Assembly (NCBI GenBank): GCA_029204225.1
Contig: CM055113.1
Span: 5,124,915 to 5,188,914 of the forward strand
Length of the DNA: 64,000 nucleotides
Direction of reading: 5' to 3'
From: Diphasiastrum complanatum
Taxonomy: Eukaryota; Streptophyta; Lycopodiopsida; Lycopodiales; Lycopodiaceae
Part shown: positions 48,877 to 61,591 of the stretch, one piece after another
Numbering within the stretch: position 1 is the stretch's first letter
How the letters are laid out: each line of letters begins with the position of its first letter
The notes under the pieces: model-generated
Told to the model about the DNA's origin: nothing
The model's database searches: none
Seen by the model: the letters and a program-made list of their open reading frames with translations, nothing else
Program-made: the position numbers and the translations under genes

Positions 48877-49344
48877 CCATGAGTTTCTTTGTTTGAGCGG
48901 CATGTAGATTGGATCAACTCGTTTCCATGTCGGTGCCCTCAGGTACTCTTGCAGTCGCCTGCTATCTTTTAAAACCTTGTTCCGCCATTCAGGTTGCGGT
49001 TGCAGTGCCGCAATGATCTCAGCCCTGGTGGAGTATTGGCTTTGATCGATGTCTTCTTTGTCTCCCCTCACGTTGGGAGGATACTTTTTTTCGAATTTGT
49101 TGGATTTATTTCCTCTACTCTCCTAAATCCCATTTTAATCTGCCTCCATTTATGCTGCATATTTACTCGTGTTGTCGTGCAGTCTGCATATTTACATGTA
49201 AATTCTCACAGGCAAAGAAAAGACAAAAGAATCGCAACACTGTGTTTTTACACGAGTTTTGGTGACAGACAAAAAAGACAACACTGTCTTACAAAGTGCC
49301 GAAGGTGCCCTAGGAAGCAGAGGCACCCTGTAAATCCAATCCCA
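48877..49344. other. Unassigned stretch with 83-codon minus-strand frame, block B
   Basis: Copy of 18531-18998. The frame at 48820-49071 has the same predicted protein as in A. Confidence 0.3.
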
Positions 49345-50290
49345 TGACATTTCGTCAGAGTGATGCATTTCTTGCATCATCACCAATGTTCATTTCAGCA
49401 AAAGCTAACGTCGTCCCTTTCCACGCTCACCCATACAATTGCGCTAACAGTCTTGACAATGACTGCAGCCACCCACGATCTCCTACAGACAACACATCCA
49501 CTTTGCACTTTCTTTATATGCACACCTGTAAAATTATGTATATAGTTTTGATACCATCTGCGTATCAAGATGATGAGAAGAGAAGAGTGTATAAAAATTT
49601 AGCATCAAAGAGATAGATGAAGTAGATGTCTTGTGCATTGATTCATTATTGTCAGTAATAAGGCTTCATTCCTTTACAGATTGAATTAGCTTTGTAGAGC
49701 ACGCGGTTTCGCCCGCTATTGTCTTGTGCTCTACCGCATCATTGACATGTATATTTGATATACTTAATCTGATAACAACTTTTCGTTCTGCATTCAGATC
49801 TGTGTCAATGTTGTTATGCTTATTATTCATTCTGTCTGATTTTCTAGTGGCTCAATTTGGTAATCAATTTGTAGACGACTAATATTTAGTTTTTTCTTTC
49901 GCAAATAATTTGTGACTGATTATCAGTCGATCTTAATCTCTCTCTTCGCAAATCCTTCATGACAAATAATTTATCTAGTTGTTCGTGAGAAATTATTCTT
50001 CTGGTGCCTTATTATATATTAATGTTTGGCTACGTAATCAAGAACGACCGTGACTTCCATCACTAACGCTCTGTTCATTATGATAGGCATAGTCATGCTT
50101 AGGGAGAGAGTTGTATAGCTCATTCTGCTATGAACAAACACTTTCGTTCGAGTTTGTTTCTCGTTTGTGTTTTGTTTCGTTCGCGTTCCATTTATCGTTC
50201 GTGTTTTGTTTCTCGTTCGTGTTCGTCTTTCTTTTAGAGCTAATTTCCATTCCTTACATACAACACCCTCTTTCTCTCTCTCTCCCAACA
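49345..50290 (+). mobile_element. Copia 5' LTR, block B, with PBS at 50291-50302
   Basis: Copy of 18999-19948 with scattered substitutions and small deletions. PBS TGGTATTAGAGC unchanged. Confidence 0.75.
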
Positions 50291-50434
50291 TGGTATTAGA
50301 GCTATTTTCATAGCTTGATAAGCCTGTATAGTACAAGACTCTACTAGTCGATAGAGTAATTATTTATTCTTGTGTCAGATTTTCATACTTAAGTCACTGA
50401 TAGTTTCTCCTATCACTTAGACTAATTCTTTCAC

Positions 50435-51376
50435 ATGGATTCCCAAGGGAAAGCCAGTCCCATCATGGACAAGCTTGATGGAGCAAATTACCATCTGTGG
50501 AAATTTAAGATAAAAACTGTACTAATGGCAAAAGAATTGTTCGACGTTCTTACAGGTGCATAAGGGAAACCCGAAGTGGACGACGCGACAATCGTTTGAT
50601 GGAAGCTGAAGGATGGAAAAGCTTTCATCCCGATCATCCTCAACATCACGGATACCCAGATCGATCATGTATACGAGGCTCAGACATCGAAAGAAGTTTG
50701 GGACATCTTGGTCACACTATACGAAGTGCGAGATATAGCTTTCAACCTATATCTCAGGAAGAAATTCTACTCCCTCAAGATGGCGAATGGTGATTCTCTA
50801 CAGAATCACATTAATCAATTCAAGAACTTACTAAGACAAATGGCCGTCGGATCAGTCATAGACGATCAAGACCCAGTGATGCAACTGCTTACAAGCTTGC
50901 CAAGCGCATATGACAGCTGGGTGATGATCATCACGACTCATCTAGAATTGATTATTTTGAGAGTCATTACTATGTTGTTGCAGGAAGACACGCAGAGGAA
51001 CGAAGCCTCAAGTTCCTCAGCTGATTCTCACGCCTTGTACATCAACAAGAGCACAACTAAGCATAAGAAGAAGAAAGGCCCGAAGCAATCAAAGCCAGAC
51101 CAGAAACCAGCACAACATAAAGAACAATCGAATCCACAGACAAAGAAGAAGTTGTTCTACATATACTGCAAGCGAAACAACCACGAAATTCAAGATTGTC
51201 GGATATTGCAAGCGAAGAACAACAGCAAGGGGCAGTCAAATCAAGCGGCAAATGCAGTTGCAAAAGCTCCACAACCTATTCAAGAAGCAGATCATGATGC
51301 CTTCATGACCAGCCATCAAGGAGCATCAGGCGACAGTTCTTGGTTCCTGGATTTCGGAGCCACTCGTCGGTCATAG
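50435..51376 (+). pseudogene. Copia Gag and start of protease, block B
   Basis: Copy of 20093-21034. It shares the TGA after ATIV and adds a TAA at GCA-TAA in the region before it. Here the protease motif is WFLDFGAT: the conserved Trp is kept but the catalytic DSG is changed to DFG, the reverse of block A (EFLDSGAT). Confidence 0.85.
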
Positions 51377-51560
51377 CTCCTGTGAATTTGATAACAATTC
51401 AACAAAGACCAACAGCTCTGTCTGAACCAAGTGCACCCTTGATGGTGGTTACCAAAGCACAAAAGCAGAAAGAACCTGTAGCAGTCCAAGTACCTACTAA
51501 TTCAATACCATCTATACTGATATACCAACAACATCTGGTGGCTATCCAAATTTCCATGCT

Positions 51561-51713
51561 TTTAGTATCGGTTGTAGTATGGGGTTCGTCGCTGGGAGCG
51601 CAACCTCGCCTTCACCTGAATAGCACACAAAGAGAGAGAAGAGAGAGAAAATTCCTAGGTTGAGAGAGGCTTTGGAGGCCCGAGCACCTTTTCAAAGCTA
51701 TTCACACGCAACC

Positions 51714-51759
<46 letters not shown>

Positions 51760-53625
51760 AAGTGAAACTAGCAGAGTTTTATTAAGAAAAAGATGGAAGA
51801 TACAATACAGAGGAAATGGCTCCCTCTTATAGATTTTAGAGGTGAGTCTCCTTCACTTCGATTGGCCACTTCATTGGGACAAGGATTCTAATCCAATCCC
51901 TTCAAATAAACACAACTTAAATCTAATGGCGCTAAGAAAGCACATGGCACTCACATGATTCATGTGAGTTCTAATTTGGGCCCTTTTAGCTTTTTTATTT
52001 GCAACTCGACTTAGGGCCTCTAATGTTATTTTAGAGTTTTTAGTCCCTAGTCTCTTATTCCTAGGAATTACAACTTGTTACTTGTGCTCATTGGGTTGGG
52101 CTTACATGTGTAGGATGCCAGTGCCCTCGCACTTATTACTCTACTTGTATAGTACTGTGGTGGGCCAACTTGGCAAGCCTTGGCCAACATTAGTTTTAGT
52201 GGCAGGACCCACTAGGTGCCCAACAGTATTCCCCACCTAAAGAGGTGCCGGTCCCATGACACTTGCCTACATTTGATGTGGAAGAGAGCTGTAGACACAT
52301 TTATTGTTGGTGATGAGCTGCTTCAGGAAAAGTGTGGATAAGTGATCGCTTACATAAAACTCGAGGCTTTATTGATTGTTAATTAGCAAGAACATGGGCT
52401 TTTGCCAGATTTTCAATAATACCCCTAAGGGTCCGGTGGCCATGCATGGTAACCTTGTTCATCGACAAATGGGTAGTCGACACCATCTATCAAAGGATCC
52501 CAAGGTAAGACTGGTTGATAGTGATCCTGATAGATCGGCGCTACTTCTCCTAGTGGCATTGTTGTTGTCTCTCTCAAGTCGTAATGTAGATAAGACATGC
52601 TCGCTTGACTACTTTGTCTATCTAGGTATCCATAGTATGCTTGAAGCTAAAGATTTTCCTCAGCAGTCAATCTTACAAATTGAGGACAAGGTGTTGTCAT
52701 TGTAGGCACTGGTTCTTGTTGTATAATTGGCCTTTTTGGGATTGGATTCTCTAGATTTGGCCTATGAAGTATTGTTACACCCGGATTTAGCATTGGTTTG
52801 GGGTTCTGTTGCATTGTGGAACAATCAGACCTTGGTTGAAACTTGCTCATTGAGGGACAATCATCAACCTTAGTCTTTCCCTTGTTAGTGCGCTTCCCAT
52901 CTGAAGGCTGCGTGATTGCACTTTTTCTTGGATCTTGTGCTGAACTGCCTTCACGTCGTTCCGTTGACACAGGCTTCCATTGTAATTCATCACTAATAAA
53001 TCTGGGCATTGAGTGCGCCAAGAGTCTTGATAAAACTTGCCGAATTTCCGTGGTTGCCAATTTTTTGACTTCCTCAGTTATCATTGGCTTGATTGACTCT
53101 ACCAACTATGTCTTCTGTGATGTTGATGTTGCTTGTCTGCTCGAGGGTACCTCTATGTACTTTGAGACTTTTGTCAGATTGTCCTCTTCCTCACTCGTTT
53201 CATAACCCGGTGGCACTAGGATTTTTCTTTTATAGTGCATTCTATCGAGAGGTGAGGAGTCACCACAGGTGCATGTCGGTCTACATAGGCCAAATGCCTC
53301 CTTGCTAATTGTGGATTGCGCAATGGACAATCTCGGCATGGATGGTTAACTCCGCATTGTGAACATCCGAGCTCAAATGTTGATGGATCCCCTTGATGTG
53401 GACATTCAGCTCGACGATGTTTTCCTCCACATCCATAGCACCTTACTGAGTGCCGTATGCCATCGCCTCGAAGTTGATAGACATACACTGATAACAGATG
53501 CCCCTTAGGATTTTCCACAAAATAGACTAGTAAGCTATTATGGTCCTCCATTAAGTTCGGTGACATGCAAGATGATATGACCAACACTTTCACCTTGCCA
53601 TTGGTTGTTGAAGAAACTCACAATT
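51561..53625 (-). mobile_element. Gag-only element, block B: 3' LTR, polypurine tract and C-terminal gag
   Basis: 3' LTR at 51561-52225, polypurine tract at 52230-52238, then gag up to 53625, where the inversion breakpoint cuts it. Two knuckles are intact here (CYGCGGKHRRAEC and CSQCGVNHPCRDC) and in one 125-codon frame (53593-53216). The capsid region and first knuckle are deleted. A ~21-26 bp segment near 51420 (tctgaaccaagtgcaccctt) is present here but missing from A. Confidence 0.75.
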
Positions 53626-53993
53626 CCATGGAGCAAATGCTATATGATTTTTGGCAATCGAACAATATCTCGTTAAGCACATGCAAAAAGACAACATACT
53701 AAAGTAAATAAAAAATAAAAAAACCCTTAAGCACATCAATATTTAACATCCAAAACTCATAAGAGCTTTGTTCCACATCAGTAACGCATCATAGGCCAAC
53801 AATAATCTACAATAAATTTATTGATGAAGTACACTTGAATATATATTTAAACCAAAACAAAATATGAACAAAACCTTCATCATCAATGGTAATGCCATGA
53901 TAGGTCAATGGACAAATTGGCACTGGATTATTGATCACAAGACTTTGCTTACGGATACCCCTCTTCTAAAGATCGTTTTCCATCAACAACGAC

Positions 53994-55092
53994 CCATGTA
54001 GTAGGCACTCTGCTAATGGGATTTCAAAAGTTGCAATATCGTACGGGAAAACCAAGAATGTTGATGAATAAAAAGCTCTTGAGCAGCCCACAAGAAAAAA
54101 CAAGCGGTGGGGTTCAGCTTGGAACCAATGCGGAAGCTTCTATAACTGCAACTGGAAATTTTCAGATGCCCCTCATGAATGGGGAAGTGAAAGATATTGG
54201 CCGGAAAATTGCTTGTACCTGGCTTAAGAAAGAATTTTCTTGCAGTTGCCCGAGTTGCAGATGAAGGTCTAAATTCTGTTTTTGATTCAGACTAGGTTGC
54301 ATTCTATAAGAAAGGAGCCCATGTAGTGGGAGAGACGGCAGCAAAAGGAAGAAGAGTTGGGAACCTCTACGAGTTTGAAGTTCCAAATATTTCACAAGCA
54401 CTTGTTGCTGATGAAAATCAGATTTCTTTGTGGATGAACGCTTGGGCCATGCAAGCATAAAGACCATGGATCTTATGCAGAAAAGGTAGCTAGTAAAGGG
54501 GCTACCGCCACTTTGGTAGCCACTTTACTTGAAAGCTGATTTGAAGGCATGTGAAGCATGCAGAAAAGGGAAGCATGCAAGAAGATCCTACACTCCAGGA
54601 GGGACATGAGCTAGCACGCTTCTAGAGATTCATTCGGATCTCTGTGGGCCAATGGAGGTGGCTGAAAAAACAAAAGCTCGCTACTTTATTTCATTTATTG
54701 ATAACAGAAGCAGGCGAGCAAGCATCTTCTTCTCACAAAATAAGAATCAAGCTTTTTAAAGCTTTTCAAAGTTTCAAAGCACAGGCCGGATGCAGAATCA
54801 AAACACTTCAGACTAATGGGGGAGGTGAATATGTCAACAAAGAGTTTGAGAACTTTTGTGACAAGGAAGGCATAACCAGATAATTCACCACAAGGTACAC
54901 ACCTCAGCAAAATGGCATATCTGAGAAAAAAATCGGACTCTGTGTGAGGCAGCGAGAAGCTTGCTCATTGGAGCACATTTGAGCAAGTACTTCTGGGAGG
55001 AAGCCATTGCTACAGTTGTATATTTACAAAATAGGTTGCCCACTGTAGCAGTTCTGGATTCTACACCTTATGAAGTCTGGATTGGGAGGAAG
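53994..55092 (+). pseudogene. Copia protease-end, pre-integrase and integrase relic, block B
   Basis: Counterpart of 27962-29030 on the plus strand. It reads VARVADEGLNSVFDSD, VAFYKKGAHVVGETAAKGRR, NLYEFEVPNISQALVADENQ, ISLW, then a shifted HASIKTMDLMQK, KACEAC and the integrase core with TNGGGEY. A stop replaces the Gln after FDSD and several frameshifts occur. It leads straight into the captured fragment at 55093. Confidence 0.75.
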
Positions 55093-56040
55093 TATGTCCT
55101 CCTGCGATGATATTTTATCTGATTCGTCTGTGCTTGCATGTTTCAGCTTATTACTAGGAGTTGTCATCATTCACCTGCATTCCTACTTGCAACAGATTGA
55201 ATCGCTCCAACTGCAACTCCAGATCTCACGAAAGCAAGCCGAAACGGCTCAAACAGAGTATCTGCGTGCGATGAGCGAGCATAGCTCAGCTAAACAAAAA
55301 GTTAGAGATGAGAAAGCTGCTCTAGCTGAGGTGAGATCTTTAACAGAGGTGATCATAGATTTGAGACTAAAGTTGGAGCGTTTAGAACTTGACTCATACC
55401 AAAAAGGACGGACATATATTTGACTCTATTGCTATTGTATCCGTGTTCCTAGGAGATCATAATCCTCCAAAAACAGCCGATCGTGTGCGTCTCACCCACA
55501 ACAACCTTTGCATGCAGCGACAATGAAGACCTTGAAAATGGCAAGAAACGAAAAACGTGACGGCGAAATAGAGAATACCCTGAAATGGCAAGAAACATGA
55601 TGCCAAAAGAGGGAACTCGGACTGGAAGGCCACATCAAAGGAAGGCCACAACAGGCCACATCAAAGGAAAACCCACGTGTCAACCTCTACGTAATCAAGC
55701 AGCGTCAACCAGAATATATATAAATATCTAAAAAAGAAAAAAAGATAAAGCGATAGCTAATTTTTTTTTTTAATAGTCAATTTATTTATAATTGCCACAT
55801 GTCCTAGTGACAAAAATTTAAAATACAAATTGAAAATATTTATTTTTGTCTTTAAAATGGAAACCACAACACAAGCAGGTCAATCTTTAACATGAATGCT
55901 AGTCCTCCTTCCAAAGCAAGGTAGGGCCAAAAACCACCACATGAATCCATCTACATGTAGGAATGCACTAGAGAATCCATGCGCACATCACCACAGGAAT
56001 GCATAAGAGAATCCACGCGCCTATCACGGACAGAGCCACC
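55093..56040 (+). pseudogene. BAP31-like last exon, open to the natural end (block B)
   Basis: From the intron remnant, the exon (about 55144) reads FSLLLGVVIIHLHSYLQQIE, then a continuous coiled coil (SLQLQLQISRKQAETAQTEY, later RSLTEVIIDLRLKLERLELD) to a stop at 55421. This is the only copy in the window with an unbroken coiled-coil frame, and it joins in frame to the upstream Copia-derived MKSGLGGSMSSCDDILSD, giving a 117-codon frame from 55070. The 3' flank to 56040 matches the tandem modules from about 4539. Expression is unknown. Confidence 0.6.
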
Positions 56041-56546
56041 GATAGGGAAAAGGAGGATCAATCTAAAAGAAAAGGTATATTTGTTGGTTCAGTGAGGTGA
56101 GCAAGTCTTACAAAGTTTTTATTCCTTCAACTAAGAAAGTGGTCATTGGGAGAGGTGTCATTTTTTATGAGGGAAACTTTCCAAAAGTGCCTTCAAGTGG
56201 TGTTTGGATCTTGGATCTAACATTCTTGATGTTGATGAGATTGATGATACTTTGGATGTTGATGTTGGAGATCCTACTTCAAATTAAGAGCTAAGGAGTA
56301 CATCAAGGCAAAAACAACAACCTTTGAGACTCACTTATGATGAAAAAGGTAAGAAAGTTGTTGGTGGTACAAACTATGCTTTCCTAACCTCTTTTGATGA
56401 ACCTACATGTGTAACTGAAGCATCCAATGTGACTCTATTCTATATATCAATTATGAAAGGTACTATAAAACCATAGAAATGAGGTTTATACTTAGGATGG
56501 AGATCATTCTTAACAAAGTAGTGTGGTTAAATTTATGCTAAAACTA
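56041..56546 (+). pseudogene. Copia integrase C-terminus, block B
   Basis: Counterpart of 26505-27010: KRKGIFVG, SKSYKVFIPSTKKVVIGRGV, IFYEGNF, then the linker and a jump to the polypurine tract (56547-56559). Confidence 0.7.
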
Positions 56547-56559
56547 GTTGGAGAGGGAG

Positions 56560-56880
56560 TGTGAAAAATTTAGTTGTTTGATCTTGGCAATTTTGAGGCC
56601 AAATTTTGATCTAATATTAGAGGTATATTTTTTTATGTCAATAAAAGCCTAAATAGTGTTTGTACTATTTTTGACAAGCAGATAAGTGGATGATCTCAAT
56701 TTTGGACCCATTCTAATTGGCTACTTTTCATACATTGCATCTAGACTAGAATTTCTAGGTCATTTGTTGAGATACCAAGAAATTACCATTTAGGGCAAGT
56801 TTAGGGCGAGTGGCCAAATGTCATTTGAGCAGCTATAAAGAGCAGTAGCAGCTTGGAGAACATATCGTTGTATTTTCTTT
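56560..56880 (+). mobile_element. Truncated Copia 3' LTR, block B
   Basis: Starts TGTGAAAAATTTAG after the polypurine tract. Right end approximate; replaced by Ty3 protease sequence. Confidence 0.6.
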
Positions 56881-56884
56881 TGGT

Positions 56885-57170
56885 GTGGAGAATTCATCTC
56901 TTATGATTCAAAAGTGATTTTTCCGGTACCCCAGTTATGAATTACTTGTGCAACTTGTAACCATGGGCGTCCTAGTAAGACTCATTAGACATTTGGTGCT
57001 TCGGGTAAGTCCATTACTACAAAAGCAATGACAAATTGTATTCCGGCAACCTTGACAGGGATGTCTTCAACCATTCCACGTGCAACTTAATGGCAAAAGT
57101 CGCAGGCTTTATCCTTGTAAGGCCCCAATTTGCACATAGCTAGAAAATTGCTTATGCTATATTGGTAGGG
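56885..57170 (-). pseudogene. Ty3 aspartic protease fragment, block B
   Basis: Counterpart of 25884-26165, on the minus strand because of the inversion, with similar stop-ridden frames. Confidence 0.55.
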
Positions 57171-57174
57171 TCAG

Positions 57175-57340
57175 CTCTCTCTCTCTAGGTTGGGTGTTAA
57201 TAGCTTTGGGAAGGTGCTCGGGCATCCAAAGCCTCTCTCAACCTAGGCATTTTCTCTCTCTTCTCTCTCTTTGTGTGTTATGCAGGTGAAGGCGAGGTTG
57301 TGCTCCCAGCGACGAACCCCATACTACAACCGACACTACA
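57175..57340 (+). mobile_element. Partial 5' LTR of the gag-only element (inverted), PBS at 57342-57358
   Basis: Ends ...ccgacactaca, then g, then TGGCGCCGTCGCCGGGG (two substitutions from the A copy). It now faces away from its own gag, which stayed at 51561-53625 on the minus strand. Confidence 0.75.
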
Positions 57341-57359
57341 GTGGCGCCGTCGCCGGGGA

Positions 57360-57761
57360 GCCCCAACACTTGCCTTAGTCGGCATAGACATCACTTTTCT
57401 TCTCCTTCTCTCACTCTTCTCTCTTCTTTTCCCTACATTTTTCATCACAAAAATTGAGTTTTTTAGCTTGTTAGTGGTAGTTAGTGTGGATTAGAGTTAG
57501 TGGCATGTGGATTGTGTTAGAACTGTAGATTAGAACAACCCTTGCTGGAAAACAAGAAAACAAACAAACAAAAAAAATCAGAAAAACCTGAAAAATCTAT
57601 TTTTGGGGGAAAAATAGGCAGGAAAAACATATTAGAGGCAATAACCTTTTGCTGCTCTGCAACTAACCTTTGCTGCACTAAGAGTAGACACTGTTCAGAA
57701 CCTATGTAAAAGTCGGCAAAGGTTAATTCCCAGCCATTTTTGAAAAAACCGCAAAAAATAG
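57360..57761. other. Leader of the gag-only element (inverted), first part
   Basis: Counterpart of about 25310-25675. No gene. CT-rich near 57390-57440. Confidence 0.5.
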
Positions 57762-58215
57762 CAAAAAAATCCATAAAATTTCTATTTTCTCTCCATACCT
57801 TGGGAAATAGCCTTTGCCCACCTGGATTTAGGTAAATCTGTATTAGTGAAGGCTACTATCAGCTCGCAAAACGTTCTCTCTCTATGGTCTGAGAGAAAAC
57901 TTCCAAAAATAGCAAAAAAAGTAGTAAAATTTATATTTTCTCTCCATTCCATGAAAAATATTTTCCCACCTGGATTTAGGTAAATATGTATCAGAAAAGG
58001 CTACTCTTAGCTCGGCAAACGTTCTCTCTCTTGGATGTGAGAGAACTGCCAAAAATAGCAAAAAAAGCCATAAAATTAGTATTTTCTCTCCATCCCCTAA
58101 AAAATAACCTTTTCCCACCAGGATCTAGCTAAACCTGTATCAGAGGAGGCTACTATCAGCTCAGCAAACGCTATCTCTCTAGGATCTGATAGAAAACTGC
58201 CAAAAATAGCAAAAA
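57762..58215. repeat. ~150 bp leader repeats, block B
   Basis: Reverse-complement copy of 24849-25300; three units recognised by aaaatagcaaaaaa boxes. Confidence 0.8.
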
Positions 58216-60133
58216 ACACCCAAAAAATACACTTTTTTCTTGATTTTTTGAGATCTGATCTGAATTAACCTTCTCTGAGATTTTAATAGTTAGATCTAAC
58301 CCCAATCTGGCTTCCGTGAAATTCTTGTGAGGATCCAATGGACAGATCTAGAAAGATCTAAGAAAAAGTGCTCAAAAACTGAGTTTTTTCAAGATTATGC
58401 AAAAACTGTCCATCAAGAACCTTTGAAGACCTCATAATAGCTAGATATAGTCTAGTTCCAGCTACATTTTGGAAGGGAAAAGGTTAGATCTTGTTCGATC
58501 TAAAGAAATATCAGAAAACCCACAAATAACCGCTAAAAAAGGACAAAAATACACTAAAAATGACCCTGTTCTCTTAATTTTCCTCAATCTGACGGTTCAA
58601 AACTCAATCCATATTGGTAATAGTTGGATTATACCAGTTTTCAACAATTATTAAATTTTGGTGCAGATCGGACACTCAGATCTTGAAATCTTAGAGAAAC
58701 AGTCCTAAAATGTGCTCGATTTTAGCAAAAATCTTCAATTTTTGATAGCCGGCTCAAAACTAACCCTCGCGGTCTTAGAGAAGTTTCATCAGATCTTGAT
58801 TCAACTAGTGTGATGGGGGCGAGAGTTAATTCCCAACCTTGATGAAAAAAAAAAATTCTTTTTTTATGCCGTCTCCATCTGTGTTTTCATCTCCATCTCC
58901 ATCATGCATGATTTGAAATGTTGTGCTCAATTTTTTTTTCTAAAAAGATAATAATGATTTTTGTTTATCTGCATGTTGTTGTTTCTTTTTTATTGGGTTT
59001 TGATTGATATTTATTACATTCATAATAGTCGTCGTTCTATATAAGTATTTCGTAATGATTTTTTGATGGTTATCATATTTTATTATACTCTTTTGTTGTG
59101 TATTTTTTTAGAGTTGATTTTGATTGCATTTTGATTGAGATAGATAAAAGTGGATGTGACCTATGAGATGTGACTCATCAAAGCACATGTCTCTTACACA
59201 AAGAAGTTTGGATGTCTTTGAGTGGTCATTAAGGGTAATTTTAGAGAATCAATTTTTACCTTTGTGATATTTAACCTAAACTCGTAATTTGATGGTGAAT
59301 CAAAAGTTTTACAAATATAGTAAGAAGTAATGTGAATTTTTTTTTTAGCCCAATTTGACAACTGAAGAGTGAAAGGTAGGAAGTGTTCAGAAGTATAGAT
59401 ATTCATTTTGAACATTGGAAAACATACGTCAACAACATGATAAGTGCTCGGAAGCTGAAGTATTCCAGTTGAATGCTAGGAAGCGTTCAAGGGCACATAG
59501 TACACTTCAACAATTGATTTGCGAGGTAATGCTTCGGTTTATTATTATTATTATTATCATTTCGTATTATCTTGCTTAAAGAGAAAGATTGTTATGTTTA
59601 TGTTCTAATATAATATTCAAAATTACTCTTTTTAAAGATAAAATGTTATGGTAATTCAATTATTATGTATCGGGCTGAAATTAAGACCACATGGCAACTT
59701 TTGAAATTTAAGGTTATATTTTTCTTAAGTAAAAAATCCCAGAACGTCAGGTTATTTAAGTGTTTAAACTAAGACCAATAGGTTTTTTTAGCTTGATTTT
59801 TGAAAGAAACCTACAAATTTCATAAGTAGTAAGTTTTTTAGTAGGTTAAAAAATGATTTTTCAACAGCAATGGTGCATTGAGCTAGTCTACATGTGAACT
59901 GGAAAAGGACCAAAGTTACTAGTCCGTGACATTATGATTTCCATCATTTGGGAAAAACTACTCCTTCAAGTGTTTTGATGATCCACACATAGACACACTC
60001 TTTCTCTCATTCTCTCTCTCACACACACACAAACAAAAGCATATATACCTACTACCTACTAACAACAAACTCTAGCGAGTTCATCTCTCCTTAAGTGATT
60101 TTGAAACACTCTATCGTTTGTACACGCTAAGAA
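58216..60133. other. Rest of leader (to 58903) and AT-rich F-box 3' flank
   Basis: Before 58904 this is inverted leader sequence; after it, the copy of 29419-30656. It includes a (TTA)n run near 59540. No gene seen. Confidence 0.5.
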
Positions 60134-61407
60134 TTATGGAAGGCAATCTAGTCGGGGTTCAAAGCAGAAGCCGTAATTAGGTATTCCGAAGTCAAAGCTC
60201 CAATTGGTTTCCGGCAGCAGGCGCCATCGTTTTTCTTCAGTTGTCAGTTCAAGTAACGCTACATCTTTTCCATTCGAGGTCAAGTTGCTAATGAAGTAGA
60301 TTGAAGTTTCTTGCGTTCAAGTAACGCTACATCTTTTCCATTCGAGGTCAAGTTGCTAATGAAGTAGATTGATGTTTCTTGCGGATAGGTACGATAAGAC
60401 GGCACTGTCAACTTTTGAAATGTCTCGCCATTAAAGCCGGTAGTCCACAACCAACATTCCAGGCACATCCACAAGGGCATGTATGTGATCTCCTCCCACC
60501 GGTCGCTTGGATCATCCACCAATACCCAAACCATTATATCTAATTCTTTGGTGCTCGTAGCAACGAGCACCAGTTTCTCATTCCAAACATGGAGGCTGGG
60601 ATGCTTATAATGTTCTGGAATTTCAATGATACTCTCAAAGTTTACGTTGCTCTTAAGGTTAAATGCATATATTAAGTTTTTTATTTCCTGGTGGTTATCG
60701 TGTTCAGCGACAGTAATATTCACCAAGACGTACAGAGTATCGACGTTACAGACTGCTTTGTTTTCTAAGAATCCGTGAGTTCCGACTCCGAGAACCAAAT
60801 CCATGATCAAAATTTTGCAACCTTCGATCCACGCGCACTTCTTATTGTCATACATATCCACTTTTAAGCATCCTTCGTTTCCTCCCTCTGGTGGTTCGAA
60901 GGCTCTGACAATAACAATTTGATAGTGACTGACGTCTCTATCAACCATCCGAAGGTTGACATCGTATAAGTCTTCCTTTCTCCATTCCACTGGTGCCAAC
61001 GGCAGCCCTCTACTGTCTCCGGTAAATAAATTGCATACCTCTATGTTAATGCGCTGGTCCATAACTGGATAACATACAAGCCCACCAGCAGAAGAGATTA
61101 AGTCCATCATCCAGGGCATTTCCGCGTTCATTGTCGGAAGATTGATTTTATTCCACCGATCAGCATGAGCTATGTATATTGGAAAAGCACTTCGATCGCG
61201 GTCACCTTCATACAGTTCGTAAAGGACAAGCCAAGGCCGCGTGGGAGGGCAAGCAAGGGATACATGCCGGCGAAAATGATCCGAACGTACGAAGCTTCTC
61301 CAAGCAGGACATACAGCACATGTTCGCAGCAAGCTCGGAAAATCTAGACACTGAAAGATTTTCTCTAGCAAAAACGCAGGCAAATCAAATAAGTGCAAAA
61401 GTTCCAT
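60134..61407 (-). pseudogene. F-box protein gene, block B copy: N-terminus intact, C-terminus frameshifted
   Basis: A 375-codon frame starts at ATG 61407. Residues 8-50 (DLPAFLLEKIFQCLDFPSLL, RTCAVCPAWRSFVRS) form an F-box with the typical LP..LL..IF..L.......AVCPAWR pattern, which in plants binds SKP1 in SCF ubiquitin ligases. The rest is a long domain with repeated Trp/aromatic strands (EVCNLFTGDSRGLPLAPVEW, WNEKLVLVATSTKELDIMVW, RWEEITYMPLWMCLECWLW), probably a propeller-like substrate domain; I cannot name the subfamily. A 68-bp tandem duplication (60247-60382) shifts the frame after VALLE, replacing the last ~35 residues kept in block A with a short tail ending at 60280. Single exon. It could still be expressed as a truncated protein. 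Confidence 0.8.
60247..60382. repeat. 68-bp tandem duplication inside the F-box gene
   Basis: gttcaagtaacgctacatct... occurs at 60247 and 60315 with one substitution. 68 is not a multiple of three, hence the frameshift. Absent from block A. Confidence 0.95.
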
Positions 61408-61591
61408 CGCCCGCGCTCAAAACACACTCTATCTATCTCTCTATATCTATCTATCTATATATTTGTCTCTATATCTCTCTCTCTCTCCCCTTTTGGAAAC
61501 AAAACGCTCGGCATATAAATCGTCTATAATAGTAATCGTTGCCTTTGCACGTTGGTAATTGTAGCGTAATCGTTGCCTTTGCACGTTCGTA
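61408..61591 (-). promoter_or_regulatory. Likely 5' flank of the F-box gene: CT/TA-rich tract
   Basis: A (CTAT)n/(CT)n stretch at about 61427-61487 lies 20 bp upstream of the ATG (GA-rich on the coding strand), followed upstream by a 33-bp direct repeat (cgtaatcgttgcctttgcac at 61537 and 61570). No clear TATA box was identified. Confidence 0.35.

Larger units (their letters stand above)
53626..58903. other. Inverted segment of block B
   Basis: Reverse complement of 24158-29408. The left junction reads cacaatt|ccatggagc and the right junction ccatctccatc|atgcatgatttg. Sequence resumes in block A order at 29419. Confidence 0.88.

Noticed and set aside
61165-61529. Plus-strand frames opposite the F-box N-terminus
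   Set aside because: The F-box motif is clear on the minus strand; the plus frames have no recognisable domain.
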